DNA of 56,503 nt from JBGTLA01 sp041744375 (GCA_041744375.1 JBGTLA010000088.1:1-56503), one strand, 5' to 3'. Numbered from the stretch's first letter, positions 41,631 through 51,074 are shown. Made by a program: numbers and translations. The notes: a model not told the origin generated them from the letters alone.

Positions 41631-43115
41631 TCAACGTCGCCAGAGGTCGCGGGTGAGCAGCAGGAGGACCGGAAATATCTCAAGCCTGCCGATGATCATC
41701 AAGCTCGCCAGCATCCACTTTCCCACTGCCGGGATCGTGGCGTAGGTGGAGGCGGGGCCCACCTCGCCCAGCCCAGGGCCGATGTTGCCAAGGCTGGAAG
41801 CCACCGCCGAGGCAGCCGTCACCAGATCGAGCCGCTCAGAGACGTTGGCGTCGATGAATGAGAGGAGAAAGGTACCGGTCATGAAGAGGAACATGTAGAA
41901 CAGGAAGAACGATTGGATCGACTCGACGACCGGGTCGGCCACACGGTCGCGACCGAACCTGACGGCGAACACGCCGCGCGGGTGGACCAGGCGGCGCAGA
42001 TCGGCGTACGCTGCCTTGGAGAGGATTCCCATGCGGAACGTCTTGACCGCTCCGGCTGTCGACCCGCCCATGCCTCCCACGAACATGAGACCCACGACCA
42101 GGACCTGGAGGGCCGGACGCCACGCCCCGAAGTCGGCAGTGGCGTAGCCGGTTGTGGTCACGAGGGAGACGGCGTTGAAGACGGCCTCTTGTAGGGCGGT
42201 TGCCGTGGTCCGGGTGCCATCGAGGAGCCCGCCGGCCACCACCAGGATGGCTGCCACGATGATGCCTGTATAGAGTCGGAACTCGGCGTTCTTCGGGTAG
42301 AGAGAGGGTCGGCGAAGGGCTCGGAAGTGGAGGGCGAAGCTGACACCGGCCAGGAACATGAACACGGTGATGACCGCCTTCGTGTATTGGGAGAATCCGG
42401 CGATCGAGGTCGTCTCGGTTCCGAAGCCACCGGTCGACATGGTCGTGAGAGAGTGGACAACCGCCTGATACCAATTCATCTCTCCCGCCACCAAGAGGAG
42501 CGCTTGAATCACTGTGAACCCGATGTACAGGAGCCAAAGCCGCTTGGCCGTCTCACGGAAGCGGGGAGTGAGTCGGTCGGGGCTCTGTCCGGGGGACTCC
42601 GCCCGCGCCAGCTGGACGCCACCCGTTCCCAGGAGCGGCAGGATCGCCACCGACAGCACGATGACTCCCATGCCCCCCACCCACTGTGTCAGCCCGCGCC
42701 ACAGCCCGATGCCATGGGGGAGCTGGGAGGGGTCGGCGAGCACGGATGCGCCGGTGGTGGTGAAGCCGGAGGCAGTCTCGAAGAAGGCGTCGGTTACGTT
42801 GGGTATCGATCCGGTGAAGAGATAGGGCAGGCACCCGAAAGCGGACAACGCGAACCAGGCCAAGCCCACTGTGGCGAAGCCCTCTTTGACGCCGATCGTT
42901 GTCGGGCGGCCCACCAACCGCCAAGCCACGATCCCCAGCACCATGGTCACCACGGAGGCGAACAGTATGCCCCGCGCCGTGTCCCACTCCCCGAAGATCA
43001 CCGACACGAGGGCCGCGCCCATCATGGAAACACCGATGGCCGTGACGGCCGCTCCGATCACGAAGGCGAGTGTGCGCGGGAGAGAGCGCCTCTCGCTGGC
43101 CGGAGAGTGGGGCAT
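41631..43115 (-). CDS. trkH: TrkH-family potassium transporter membrane subunit
   Basis: 494 residues from the ATG at 43115, overlapping the trkA stop (TGATG). Eight or more membrane helices and four P-loop repeats with selectivity-filter-like TTTGAS, STGGFG, TTTGYA and SLGNIG. Takes up K+ together with TrkA. An in-frame extension upstream to 43523 is Arg-rich and lies on trkA; it is not coding. Confidence 0.93.
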   Translation of the reverse strand: MPHSPASERRSLPRTLAFVIGAAVTAIGVSMMGAALVSVIFGEWDTARGILFASVVTMVLGIVAWRLVGRPTTIGVKEGFATVGLAWFALSAFGCLPYLFTGSIPNVTDAFFETASGFTTTGASVLADPSQLPHGIGLWRGLTQWVGGMGVIVLSVAILPLLGTGGVQLARAESPGQSPDRLTPRFRETAKRLWLLYIGFTVIQALLLVAGEMNWYQAVVHSLTTMSTGGFGTETTSIAGFSQYTKAVITVFMFLAGVSFALHFRALRRPSLYPKNAEFRLYTGIIVAAILVVAGGLLDGTRTTATALQEAVFNAVSLVTTTGYATADFGAWRPALQVLVVGLMFVGGMGGSTAGAVKTFRMGILSKAAYADLRRLVHPRGVFAVRFGRDRVADPVVESIQSFFLFYMFLFMTGTFLLSFIDANVSERLDLVTAASAVASSLGNIGPGLGEVGPASTYATIPAVGKWMLASLMIIGRLEIFPVLLLLTRDLWRR

Positions 43116-44446
43116 CAGGGGGCGAAGAGCTGGCCAGACTCGCGAATCTCGTCGGCCTGCGCGAAGAAGATGATGCGGTCGCCCACACGAATCCTGGTCG
43201 AGCCGTCGGGGACGAAGGTGGTGCCGCCCCGCGATATGCCCCCGACCACGACCCCGGTGGGAAGTTCCAGCTCGATGAGCGAGGAACCGGCCGCGGGCGC
43301 TCCCTCGGCAACTTCGACTTCGATCGCCTCGGCGTCGGTGTCCGAGAACGTGACCACTTGTTGGATCCGGCCATGGCGAACGAAGCGGAGGATCGCCGAG
43401 GCAGCGAGGAGCCGGCTGGAGACGGCGGCGTCTATGCCCATGCCCGACAGCAGGGACACATAGTCGATGCGGTTGAAGCGGGCCACGGTGGCCGTCGCCC
43501 CCATCGCCTTGGCCACGAGACAACTCGTGATGTTGACCTCATCCCATCCGGTGAGGGCCAAGACGGCGTCGGTGCCGCCGAGATCGAGATCGCGTAGAAC
43601 TGCAGGGTCCGTGGGGTCTCCGCACAAGATGATTGCCTTGGGATGACGTCCGGCCATGTTGGAGCAGCGAGTCCGGTCCGGATCGATCATCACCACCGAG
43701 AAACCGGCCTCCACCATCGCGTCGGAGGTGAGTTCCGACAACCGGGTGCCACCGAGGATGATGACCCGGTCGATCTTCTTTCTCTGTAGTCCCAGCATGG
43801 CTGTTGCCTTCTCGACGTCGCGAGCGGTCGTCATGATGAGGGCGTGATCACCGGGGAGAAGCTGCGTGTCTCCGTGGGCGACGATGGTCTCCCCATGACG
43901 CACCGACGCCACCACTACCCAGCCCCACTCGGCATAGCGCAGCCGCAACTGGTGGAGAGGGGCCCTCGCAACGGGGGCGTCGGGTGTCACCGTGCCGCCG
44001 ACGAGAACGAGTTCGCCCTCCGCGAAATGGACCAATTCGGAGACGCCTGTCTGGTGGACGAGCGCCACCAGTTCGGCGGCGGCGGTGGCGCTGGGGTCGA
44101 TGATCACGTCGACACCGAGCCGGTCGACGCCCTCGCGCAGTCCGGGATCCTCGATCCGGGCAACTGTGCGTCTTGCTCCCAAGGCGTGACCCGTGTTGCA
44201 GGCCAGCACGTTGACGCCGTCGGAATCGGAGACGGCGATGAGCAGGTCGGCGTCTCCGGCGCCCGCTGCCTCGAGCACGGCGATCGACGCGCCGTTCCCC
44301 ACCTTCACGAGGACATCAAGGCGATCCTGGAGGTCGGCGGCCCGTTCCTCGTCGTCATCGATGACCACCACATCCTGGCCCTCCAGCGAGAGACGCTCGG
44401 CGAGGTAGGAGCCGACCGCTCCGGCACCGACGATCACGATCTTCAT
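43115..44446 (-). CDS. trkA: Trk potassium regulator TrkA (two RCK domains)
   Basis: 443 residues. Two Rossmann NAD-binding halves (MKIVIVGAGAVGSYLAERL and VIILGGTRLSELTSDAMV), each followed by a TrkA_C domain. It binds NAD/ATP and gates TrkH. First gene of the trkA-trkH operon; divergent from the MoxR gene. Confidence 0.94.
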   Translation of the reverse strand: MKIVIVGAGAVGSYLAERLSLEGQDVVVIDDDEERAADLQDRLDVLVKVGNGASIAVLEAAGAGDADLLIAVSDSDGVNVLACNTGHALGARRTVARIEDPGLREGVDRLGVDVIIDPSATAAAELVALVHQTGVSELVHFAEGELVLVGGTVTPDAPVARAPLHQLRLRYAEWGWVVVASVRHGETIVAHGDTQLLPGDHALIMTTARDVEKATAMLGLQRKKIDRVIILGGTRLSELTSDAMVEAGFSVVMIDPDRTRCSNMAGRHPKAIILCGDPTDPAVLRDLDLGGTDAVLALTGWDEVNITSCLVAKAMGATATVARFNRIDYVSLLSGMGIDAAVSSRLLAASAILRFVRHGRIQQVVTFSDTDAEAIEVEVAEGAPAAGSSLIELELPTGVVVGGISRGGTTFVPDGSTRIRVGDRIIFFAQADEIRESGQLFAP

Positions 44447-44532
44447 GTGTCGTCAAAGCGTAACCGTCCGCCCCGCGGTGACAGAGCAACGATCTCGGCC
44501 TCCTACACTTGGGCCTCCCGCCCCGAGGTCGA

Positions 44533-45402
44533 ATGGACCCTTCGCTGACGGACATCGAATCACCCGCCGCAGTCATGTCGGCTCTCGGAGATGTGGATTA
44601 TCTGGCCGACCATCGCATCGCCCAGGTCGTGTTTCTGGCCCATCGACTCGGAAAGCCCATCCTGGTCGAGGGCCCGGCAGGAGTCGGTAAGACCGAACTG
44701 GCCAAGTCGTTGGCGCGCCTGTGGGATCGGCGACTGATTCGTCTGCAGTGCTACGAGGGCCTCGATGAGTCCAAAGCGTTATACGAGTGGAACTACAAGA
44801 AGCAGCTGCTCCGCATCCAAGCCGACGGCGGCCAGGAGTGGAGTGACCTCGAATCCGACATCTTTTCCGAGGAGTTTCTCCTGACCCGGCCTCTGCTCGA
44901 GGCGATTCGCTCGCTGGAGCCGGTCGTGTTGTTGATCGACGAAATCGATCGTGTCGAGATCGAGACCGAGGCCCTCCTGTTGGAGGTGCTGTCGGAATTT
45001 CAGGTCTCCATTCCCGAGCTCGGCACCATCACCGCGGCCACTACGCCGTTCGTGGTGCTCACCTCCAATAACACGAGGGAGCTGTCCGAGGCCCTCAAAC
45101 GCCGCTGCCTGTTCCTGCACATCGGTTACCCCGATCCCCAACGCGAGCAGGAGATTCTGCTCACCCGCGTGCCCGAGCTGCCCGAGAAGCTGGCGACCCA
45201 GGTCGCTGGGATCGTTCGCTCGATTCGACTGATGGAGTTGAAGAAGGCACCGTCGGTATCCGAGTCCATCGACTGGGCTCGAACTCTGGTGGCGTTGGCG
45301 GTCGAGCACATCGACACGGAGACGGTCACCGATACTCTTCACGTGCTTCTCAAGTATCAGTCCGACATCGACAGAGCGGCTTCAGAGCTGGCTTCGATGT
45401 GA
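44533..45402 (+). CDS. MoxR-type AAA+ ATPase
   Basis: 289 residues from the ATG at 44533. Walker A EGPAGVGKTEL, Walker B VLLIDEIDR, Arg finger region KRRCLFLHIGYPD. MoxR ATPases (CoxD-like here) work as chaperones with VWA proteins; the next gene encodes one, and its GTG start overlaps this stop. The partner complex they mature is not evident. Confidence 0.92.
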   Translation: MDPSLTDIESPAAVMSALGDVDYLADHRIAQVVFLAHRLGKPILVEGPAGVGKTELAKSLARLWDRRLIRLQCYEGLDESKALYEWNYKKQLLRIQADGGQEWSDLESDIFSEEFLLTRPLLEAIRSLEPVVLLIDEIDRVEIETEALLLEVLSEFQVSIPELGTITAATTPFVVLTSNNTRELSEALKRRCLFLHIGYPDPQREQEILLTRVPELPEKLATQVAGIVRSIRLMELKKAPSVSESIDWARTLVALAVEHIDTETVTDTLHVLLKYQSDIDRAASELASM

Positions 45403-46862
45403 AGAACTCGCCCATCACATCGTTGGTGACTGGCTTCGTGGGTGAATTGAGGGCGGCCGGTGTACCGGTTTCGATGGTGGAGACGATCGACGCCATGCGG
45501 GCATTGGAGGTCATCGATATTTCTCGACGGCCGGAGCTCAAGGAAACCCTGGCGGCGACGCTAGTGAAGGCTGAGCGCCACTTGGCTGCTTTCGACACGG
45601 CTTTCGAGGTGTACTTCTCTCTGGCTCCCTCCCTCGACATACCCCACCAGTCGTCGGCCTCCACCACCCAGACGGGCGACGAGGCGGGGGGAGGGTCGGC
45701 GCCGTCGACGGAGGATCTGCAAAGAGCGCTCCTCGCGGCCTTGGCCAACCTGGACATGGGTGCGTTGGCGTCGGCCGCCGGAGCGGCAGTCGATCAACTG
45801 TCGGGCTTCGAGCCGGGCCGACCGGTGGGCGGGACCTACTACCTGTATCGGACATTGCGTCGCCTCGACATCGATCAGATCCAAGAGATGCTCGCCGAGC
45901 TCCTCGGGGCCGAGGCGGGTGATCTCGGCGATCTGGAAAGGCGGTTGTTGGCCGAGGATGTCGAGGAGAGGCTCGAGCAGTTGCGTGAGGCGGTTCGAGA
46001 AGAGATACGGCGACGCCTGGTGGCCGATAGGGGCCGGGACGCTGTGGCGCGAACGCTGCGCCGCCCGCTGACCGAAGACATAGACCTGATGCACGCCACC
46101 CGCCGCGACCTCGAGGCACTGGAAGACGCCATAGTGCCTCTGACCCGCAAGCTGGCGGCCCGCCTTGCTCGCCGTCGTCGTATGCGGCGTCGGGGGCGGC
46201 TCGACTTCCGAAAGACGGTCCGCCGCTCGTTGGCGACCGGTGGAGTGCCCCTCGAACCCCACTTCAAGGCGCCCCGACCGCACCGACCGGAGGTGTTCCT
46301 TCTCTGCGACATCTCCGGGTCGATGGCTACCTTCGCCCGGTTCACGCTGCAATTCACCTACGCCATGGCAGGCCAGTTTTCCAAGCTCCGCTCCTTTGCG
46401 TTCATCGACACCGTTGACGAGGTAACCGACTTCTTTGGGCCCGGAGTCGACTTCTCGGCGGCGCTGGCCGGCATCGCAGCCGAAGCCCAGGTGGTACTCC
46501 ATGACGGCCATTCCGACTACGGCACCGCCTTCACCGGTTTCGTGGAAAGGTACGGAGCGGACGTGACGGCCCGGTCGACGGTCATCATCACGGGTGATGC
46601 TCGCAACAACTATCGTCAGCCCCACGCCGAGCTCCTGGGCGAGATCTCTCAACAGGCCAGGAGTGTGTACTGGCTGAACCCCGAGCCGCGCAGCTACTGG
46701 GACACTGGGGATTCGGTAATGGGCCGTTATTCGCCAATGTGTGATGGCGTCCATGAGGTGCGCACATTGCGCCAGCTGGAGTCCTTCGTCGAGCAGGTGA
46801 GCCTGTCGGATGTAGCTGGACGCCGGAGACCGGCTCAACTTAGGGTGGCGGGGGGCCGATAA
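45399..46862 (+). CDS. VWA-domain protein (CoxE-like)
   Basis: 487 residues from a GTG at 45399. A helical N-terminal half and a VWA domain (residues ~300-480) with an intact MIDAS motif DISGSM. CoxE-like proteins pair with MoxR ATPases in metal-centre insertion (carbon monoxide dehydrogenase) or other assembly roles. No coxMSL genes are nearby, so the client is unknown. Confidence 0.9.
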   Translation: MKNSPITSLVTGFVGELRAAGVPVSMVETIDAMRALEVIDISRRPELKETLAATLVKAERHLAAFDTAFEVYFSLAPSLDIPHQSSASTTQTGDEAGGGSAPSTEDLQRALLAALANLDMGALASAAGAAVDQLSGFEPGRPVGGTYYLYRTLRRLDIDQIQEMLAELLGAEAGDLGDLERRLLAEDVEERLEQLREAVREEIRRRLVADRGRDAVARTLRRPLTEDIDLMHATRRDLEALEDAIVPLTRKLAARLARRRRMRRRGRLDFRKTVRRSLATGGVPLEPHFKAPRPHRPEVFLLCDISGSMATFARFTLQFTYAMAGQFSKLRSFAFIDTVDEVTDFFGPGVDFSAALAGIAAEAQVVLHDGHSDYGTAFTGFVERYGADVTARSTVIITGDARNNYRQPHAELLGEISQQARSVYWLNPEPRSYWDTGDSVMGRYSPMCDGVHEVRTLRQLESFVEQVSLSDVAGRRRPAQLRVAGGR

Positions 46863-46893
46863 CGTACGGGTACCGGGTCCCCAGGGCCTAGAC

Positions 46894-47283
46894 GTGAACG
46901 ATTTAGCGAGGTGCGGCTTGGGTCAGCGAATATTGGTGATCGAAGACTCTGCGGTCATTCGGCGCCTGATCGAGGTGTGCCTGCGCGCCGCCGACCTCGA
47001 AATCGTAACTCGAGACGACGGCCGCAGTGGACTGTCCGCCGTCACGTCCGAGTCGCCTGACTTGGTGGTACTGGACATCGGTTTGCCCGGCATGGACGGG
47101 TGGGAGGTACTGGCCAACATCCGCGCCGACGAAGCCGTGAAGTCGACCCCCGTGGTGGTCCTCACCGCTCACGCCGAGGAAGAGTCGCGCAGACGAGCAG
47201 ATGAGGGTGGCGCCGACGCCTTCGTCACGAAGCCGTTCCAGCCCAACGAGTTCCGCAAGACGGTCCTCGACCTCCTCGCCTGA
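46894..47283 (+). CDS. Single-domain response regulator
   Basis: 129 residues from a GTG at 46894; an internal start near LGQRILVIEDS is possible. Receiver domain with acidic pocket (VIEDS), phosphorylated Asp in LDIGLPGMDG, switch Thr in VLTAHAEEE, and Lys in TKPFQP. No output domain. No histidine kinase adjacent. Confidence 0.9.
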   Translation: MNDLARCGLGQRILVIEDSAVIRRLIEVCLRAADLEIVTRDDGRSGLSAVTSESPDLVVLDIGLPGMDGWEVLANIRADEAVKSTPVVVLTAHAEEESRRRADEGGADAFVTKPFQPNEFRKTVLDLLA

Positions 47284-47309
47284 CTTCCCCCAGCCCCGTT
47301 TGGCGCGAC

Positions 47310-47344
47310 ATTCCCAGCCGGGCGGCTGGGAATCTCGCGCGAGA
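47310..47344. terminator. Bidirectional terminator between response regulator and gap
   Basis: ATTCCCAGCC-GGGC-GGCTGGGAAT is a perfect 10-bp hairpin (47310-47333), immediately followed by the palindrome TCTCGCGCGAGA (47333-47344). It lies between convergent genes. Confidence 0.75.
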
Positions 47345-47401
47345 TGGGAGGGTGGGTCCTTCCCAGGAAGAGGGGGGGTTTCGTCAGGGGCGGCCGGCAG
47401 A

Positions 47402-48424
47402 TCAGGCCGTTTCGGCCAAGACCTCGCCCAGTCGCTCGACGAGGTCTACTACCCGATTGGAGTAACCCCATTCGTTGTCGTACCACGACAGGACCTTGAC
47501 GAGGTTTCCCCCGAGGACGTGGGTACCGGCCGCATCGAAGATCGACGAGTGCGGGTTGCCGATGATGTCGGTCGACACGATCGGGTCCTCGCTGTACTGG
47601 AGGATATCGCGGAGGGGTCCCTCCGCAGCCTTCTTGACGGCAGCGTTGACTTCCTCGACTGTGACATCTCGGTCCAGTTCCACAACCAGGTCCACGGTGG
47701 AGCCATCCGGAACCGGCACTCGCATGGCCATCCCGTCGAGTTTCCCGTCGAGTTGGGGAAGAACCTCTCCGACCGCCTTGGCGGCGCCGGTGGTTGTCGG
47801 GATGATGTTCTCGGTGGCGGCTCGACTGCGTCGTAGGTCTTTGTGGGGCACGTCCGCCAGCCGTTGATCGTTGGTGTAGGCGTGGACGGTGGTCATCACC
47901 CCCCGTACGATCCCGAACTCGTCGTCGAGCACCTTGGCCAGGGGCGCCAGGCAGTTGGTGGTGCAGGAGGCGTTGGAAACGATCAGGTCTCCGGCGTCGA
48001 GTCGGTCGTCGTTGACACCCAGCACCACCGTCTCGTCGATGGGGTCCTGGGACGGCACGGTCAGGACGACTCGCTTGGCGCCGGCGTCGAGGTGTTTCTG
48101 GAGGGCAGCTCGGCTGCGGAACACTCCGGTCGCCTCGATGACGACATCGACCCCGAGTTCCGCCCAGGGGAGCAGTCCCGGATCCGTCTCTCGAAGCATG
48201 GCGACGTCGTGGTGACCTACCGTCATCCGGCCGTCGGCGACACTCACATCCTGGTCGAAGGGTCCCATGACGGAGTCGTACTCGAGGAGGTAGCCCAAGA
48301 CTTCGTCGTCGGCGAGATCGTTGATGGCCACCACCCGGATGTCAGACTCGGGCCGAGCGGCAATGATGCGGAACACGGCCCGGCCGATTCGACCGAACCC
48401 GTTGATGGCCACATTCAGGGCCAT
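47402..48424 (-). CDS. gap: Glyceraldehyde-3-phosphate dehydrogenase, active type
   Basis: 340 residues. NAD-binding INGFGRIGRAVFR, catalytic Cys154 in SNASCTTNCLAP, and catalytic His in TTVHAYTNDQ. Also DNEWGYSNR. It oxidises glyceraldehyde 3-phosphate to 1,3-bisphosphoglycerate in glycolysis. It sits one base downstream of a catalytically altered paralogue in the same operon. Confidence 0.95.
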   Translation of the reverse strand: MALNVAINGFGRIGRAVFRIIAARPESDIRVVAINDLADDEVLGYLLEYDSVMGPFDQDVSVADGRMTVGHHDVAMLRETDPGLLPWAELGVDVVIEATGVFRSRAALQKHLDAGAKRVVLTVPSQDPIDETVVLGVNDDRLDAGDLIVSNASCTTNCLAPLAKVLDDEFGIVRGVMTTVHAYTNDQRLADVPHKDLRRSRAATENIIPTTTGAAKAVGEVLPQLDGKLDGMAMRVPVPDGSTVDLVVELDRDVTVEEVNAAVKKAAEGPLRDILQYSEDPIVSTDIIGNPHSSIFDAAGTHVLGGNLVKVLSWYDNEWGYSNRVVDLVERLGEVLAETA

Positions 48425-48425
48425 G

Positions 48426-49448
48426 TCAGTTCTCCTCTCTTAGCTGTGCCGCCATGGTCTCGAGGACCTCGATGACTCGGGCCGAATAGGCCCATCCGTT
48501 GTTGAACCAGGTGATCGTCTTGATCATCGTGTCCGCCATGACCATGGTCGAGAGGGAATCGAAGAGGCCCGAATAGGTGGAGGCCTTGACATCCGAAGAG
48601 ACGATCGGGTCTTCCACATACTCGAGGATTCCTTGGTACGTTATCTCGGCCGCTGCCTTCATGGCCTGGTTGACAGTCCCGACATCGGCCGGTTTCTTCA
48701 CCTCGGTGACGAGGTCGACAGTGGACCCGTCGGGTACGGGAACATTGAGAGCAACAGCCGACAATTTGCCTTCGAACTCGGTCATCACCTGGGCCACGAT
48801 GTCGGGCGAATTCGTCTCCTCGGGGATGATGTTCTCTCCGGCGGCCCTGCTCTGGCGAAACCCCTCGCTGGGAACGTCGGCCAGTCGTCCGGAGTTGGAC
48901 ATGGCGTGAACGGTGGTCCAGAAGGCCCGCTTGATGCCGAACTCGTTGTCGAGGGTACGAAGCACCGGGGCGATTGCATTGGAGGTGTTGGAGCCGAGAG
49001 CCACCAACGACGGGCGTTGGTCGAGCACATGATCGTTGATTCCCACCAGCACCATGGGCATGTCACCGGGGGTCTCGGGACTGGATGCCAAGACGACTCC
49101 CTTCGCTCCCGCATCCAAGTGGCCCTGGTTGGCGGCGGCGGTTCGGTAGCGCGAGGTGGCCTCGACGACGAGATCGACCCCGAGTTCTGTCCAATTGGCG
49201 TCGCCCGGGGCGCGAGCAGCGAGGAACCGCGTCGAGCGGCCGTCGGCCGCCAAGAGTCCATCGGCGTAGTCGATATCGCCGGGATACCTTCCGTAGATCG
49301 AGTCGTACTTGAGGAGATAGGCGAGACCCGTTGGATCGGCGATGTCGGAGATGGCGGCCACCTCCAGCGAATCATGGTCCTTCAGCATCCGGAACACGTT
49401 GCGGCCGATACGACCGAATCCCATCAGCCCAATACGGGTCTTCGACAT
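48426..49448 (-). CDS. GAPDH paralogue lacking the catalytic cysteine
   Basis: 340 residues from the ATG at 49448. It aligns end to end with the downstream gap product (GFGRIGRNVFRML, TTVHAMSNSG, PVPDGSTVDLVTEV, WFNNGWAYSAR). The catalytic motif is replaced: residues 151-162 read LGSNTSNAIAPV, so Asn154 stands where Cys154 is needed. The His is retained. It cannot carry out normal GAPDH chemistry. Possible roles are as a regulatory or hetero-oligomer subunit, or a new reaction; none is proven. Confidence 0.88.
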   Translation of the reverse strand: MSKTRIGLMGFGRIGRNVFRMLKDHDSLEVAAISDIADPTGLAYLLKYDSIYGRYPGDIDYADGLLAADGRSTRFLAARAPGDANWTELGVDLVVEATSRYRTAAANQGHLDAGAKGVVLASSPETPGDMPMVLVGINDHVLDQRPSLVALGSNTSNAIAPVLRTLDNEFGIKRAFWTTVHAMSNSGRLADVPSEGFRQSRAAGENIIPEETNSPDIVAQVMTEFEGKLSAVALNVPVPDGSTVDLVTEVKKPADVGTVNQAMKAAAEITYQGILEYVEDPIVSSDVKASTYSGLFDSLSTMVMADTMIKTITWFNNGWAYSARVIEVLETMAAQLREEN

Positions 49449-49602
49449 GAGGCATCCTCGACTCTGATCCAGCGGTGCGCCCCACGCTAGTGCCGGGCCG
49501 ATGAGCCACGCCAACTGGTATAGACCAGTGCGGCTCGAGGGGGTTCCCAGCCCTCCCACGGCCCGGTACGTTGACTTCGGCAGCGGGACGCGAGGGGGTG
49601 TC

Positions 49603-50256
49603 ATGTGGCTCGTCTTCACACTGGTTTGCGTCCTTCCGCCCGTCTCGGGGCCCATCGTCGAGCCCTACGCCCCCATTGGCAGGTATGGGGGTCATTGGGG
49701 AGTCGACCTGGCGGCCGCACCGGGTACTCCGATCCTTGCCCCTCTCGCCGGCCGGGTCTCGTTTGCCGGCTCGGTAGCCGGCATGTTGACGGTCACCATC
49801 GAGTCGGGAAACCTCAAAGTGTCGACTTCGTATCTGTCCGAGGTCTCGGTGCAGGCCGGTACCGGGGTGGTAGCCGGTGACGTGATCGGAGCTTCGGGCC
49901 GCGCCCACGGCGAGGAGGCGGTTCATGTCTCGGTGCGGGTGGGAGGCCACTACGTCGACCCGGCTCCTTTTCTCAGGTGCCGGTTTGGCAGTATCAGCGA
50001 CGGCCTCAAGTTGGTTCCCTATCCTGATGCCGGTGCACATCGGTCTTCTCGGCGGGACTTTCGACCCTCCACACCTCGCCCACCTGCACGCCGGGGAGGC
50101 GGCCTACCGTCAACTCGGCCTCGACCACGTCGTGTTCATGCCTGCCGGCGCACCATGGCAGAAGAGCGGGCGCAAGGTGTCGACGCCCGGCCACCGCTGG
50201 GAGATGAGTCGGTTGGCGGTGGCAGGCGTCGACTATTTCGTCGCCGACGAACGTGA
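49603..50256 (+). CDS. M23-family peptidoglycan endopeptidase-like secreted protein
   Basis: About 217 residues if read to 50256, from the ATG at 49603. Signal peptide (MWLVFTLVCVLPPVSG). The M23 core has GGHWGVDLAAAPGTPILAP, SYLSEVSVQAGTGVVAGDVIG and an HVSVRVGGHYVDP ending. The N-terminal His of the HxxxD motif is in GGHWGVD, and the later HxH is present only as VHVSV, so zinc binding may be weakened. After about 50025 the frame continues as Arg/Pro-rich sequence inside nadD, so the real end is probably near there. Confidence 0.7.
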   Translation: MWLVFTLVCVLPPVSGPIVEPYAPIGRYGGHWGVDLAAAPGTPILAPLAGRVSFAGSVAGMLTVTIESGNLKVSTSYLSEVSVQAGTGVVAGDVIGASGRAHGEEAVHVSVRVGGHYVDPAPFLRCRFGSISDGLKLVPYPDAGAHRSSRRDFRPSTPRPPARRGGGLPSTRPRPRRVHACRRTMAEERAQGVDARPPLGDESVGGGRRRLFRRRRT

Positions 50257-50614
50257 AGTGCACCGGGACGGTTGGACATACACCGCCGACACCCTCGCCA
50301 CTTTCCCGGCCGATGATCGGCTCGTGCTGATCCTCGGCACAGACGCCGCCCGCAACCTTCCGACCTGGCACCGCGTCCATGATGTTCTCGAGCGCGCCGA
50401 CATAGCGGTCGCTCCGCGACCCGGAGCTGAACGGACCGAGGTTGAGGTGGCGGTCGGCGAGAATGTCACATGGCTTGACATGGCACCACTCGACCTGTCG
50501 GGGACTCAGATCAGGTCACGGGTGTCGGCTGGCCAGGGGACGCGCTTCTTGGTGCGTGACGCCGTTTGGCGCTACTTCACCACCCACGATCTCTACGGGA
50601 CGCGCGGTACCTAA
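50027..50614 (+). CDS. nadD: Nicotinate-nucleotide adenylyltransferase
   Basis: 195 residues from the ATG at 50027. Nucleotidyltransferase motifs IGLLGGTFDPPHLAHL and the C-terminal STQIRSR equivalent, here LSGTQIRSR. Makes deamido-NAD from nicotinate mononucleotide and ATP. Followed directly by rsfS. Confidence 0.94.
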   Translation: MPVHIGLLGGTFDPPHLAHLHAGEAAYRQLGLDHVVFMPAGAPWQKSGRKVSTPGHRWEMSRLAVAGVDYFVADEREVHRDGWTYTADTLATFPADDRLVLILGTDAARNLPTWHRVHDVLERADIAVAPRPGAERTEVEVAVGENVTWLDMAPLDLSGTQIRSRVSAGQGTRFLVRDAVWRYFTTHDLYGTRGT

Positions 50615-50633
50615 ACCGGTGCGGCCCGATACC

Positions 50634-51029
50634 ATGTCGTGTACCAGACCAGGAGGAAAACCCGTCCGAGAAGCCGAGAAGATCGCCCTGATGGCCGCCC
50701 ACGCCATCTACGACAAGAAGGGACTCGACGTCGAGTTGTTGGAGGTGGGCGATCTTATCGCCATCACGGAAGTGTTCGTGATCGCCACCGGTACCTCTCG
50801 GACCCATGTTCGAGCTCTTGCCGAGAACCTCGAGGAAGTCTTGGCGGGCTCCGGCCGCAAACCTTTGCGTCGCGAGGGTGCTGAGCAGGCTGAATGGGTC
50901 CTCTTGGATTACGGCGACTTGGTGGTTCATCTCTTCCAGCCGGAGCAGCGCGATTTCTACGGACTCGAGCGCCTCTGGCGGGACGCCCCGCGAATCGAGT
51001 GGGAAGAACCGGCCGTCTCGGAGGCGTGA
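50634..51029 (+). CDS. rsfS: Ribosomal silencing factor RsfS
   Basis: 131 residues from the ATG at 50634; the true start could lie further in, as an AGGAGG at 50650 precedes a GTC rather than ATG. Core motifs: DVELLEVGDLIAITEVFVI, EGAEQAEWVLLDYGDLVVHL and RDFYGLERLWRDA. It binds L14 and blocks subunit joining in starvation. The nadD-rsfS pair is conserved. Confidence 0.92.
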   Translation: MSCTRPGGKPVREAEKIALMAAHAIYDKKGLDVELLEVGDLIAITEVFVIATGTSRTHVRALAENLEEVLAGSGRKPLRREGAEQAEWVLLDYGDLVVHLFQPEQRDFYGLERLWRDAPRIEWEEPAVSEA

Positions 51030-51074
51030 GGCCTTTCGGCGCGGCCCGGGGCGCTGGTATCCTGGTGGCTTCTC

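Noticed and set aside
41631..43523. 630-residue TrkH
   Set aside because: The first 136 residues lie on trkA and are Arg/Gly/His-rich; the ATG at 43115 gives the normal family length.
43070..43597. Plus-strand frames opposite trkA and trkH
   Set aside because: Antisense shadows with no start signal or domain.
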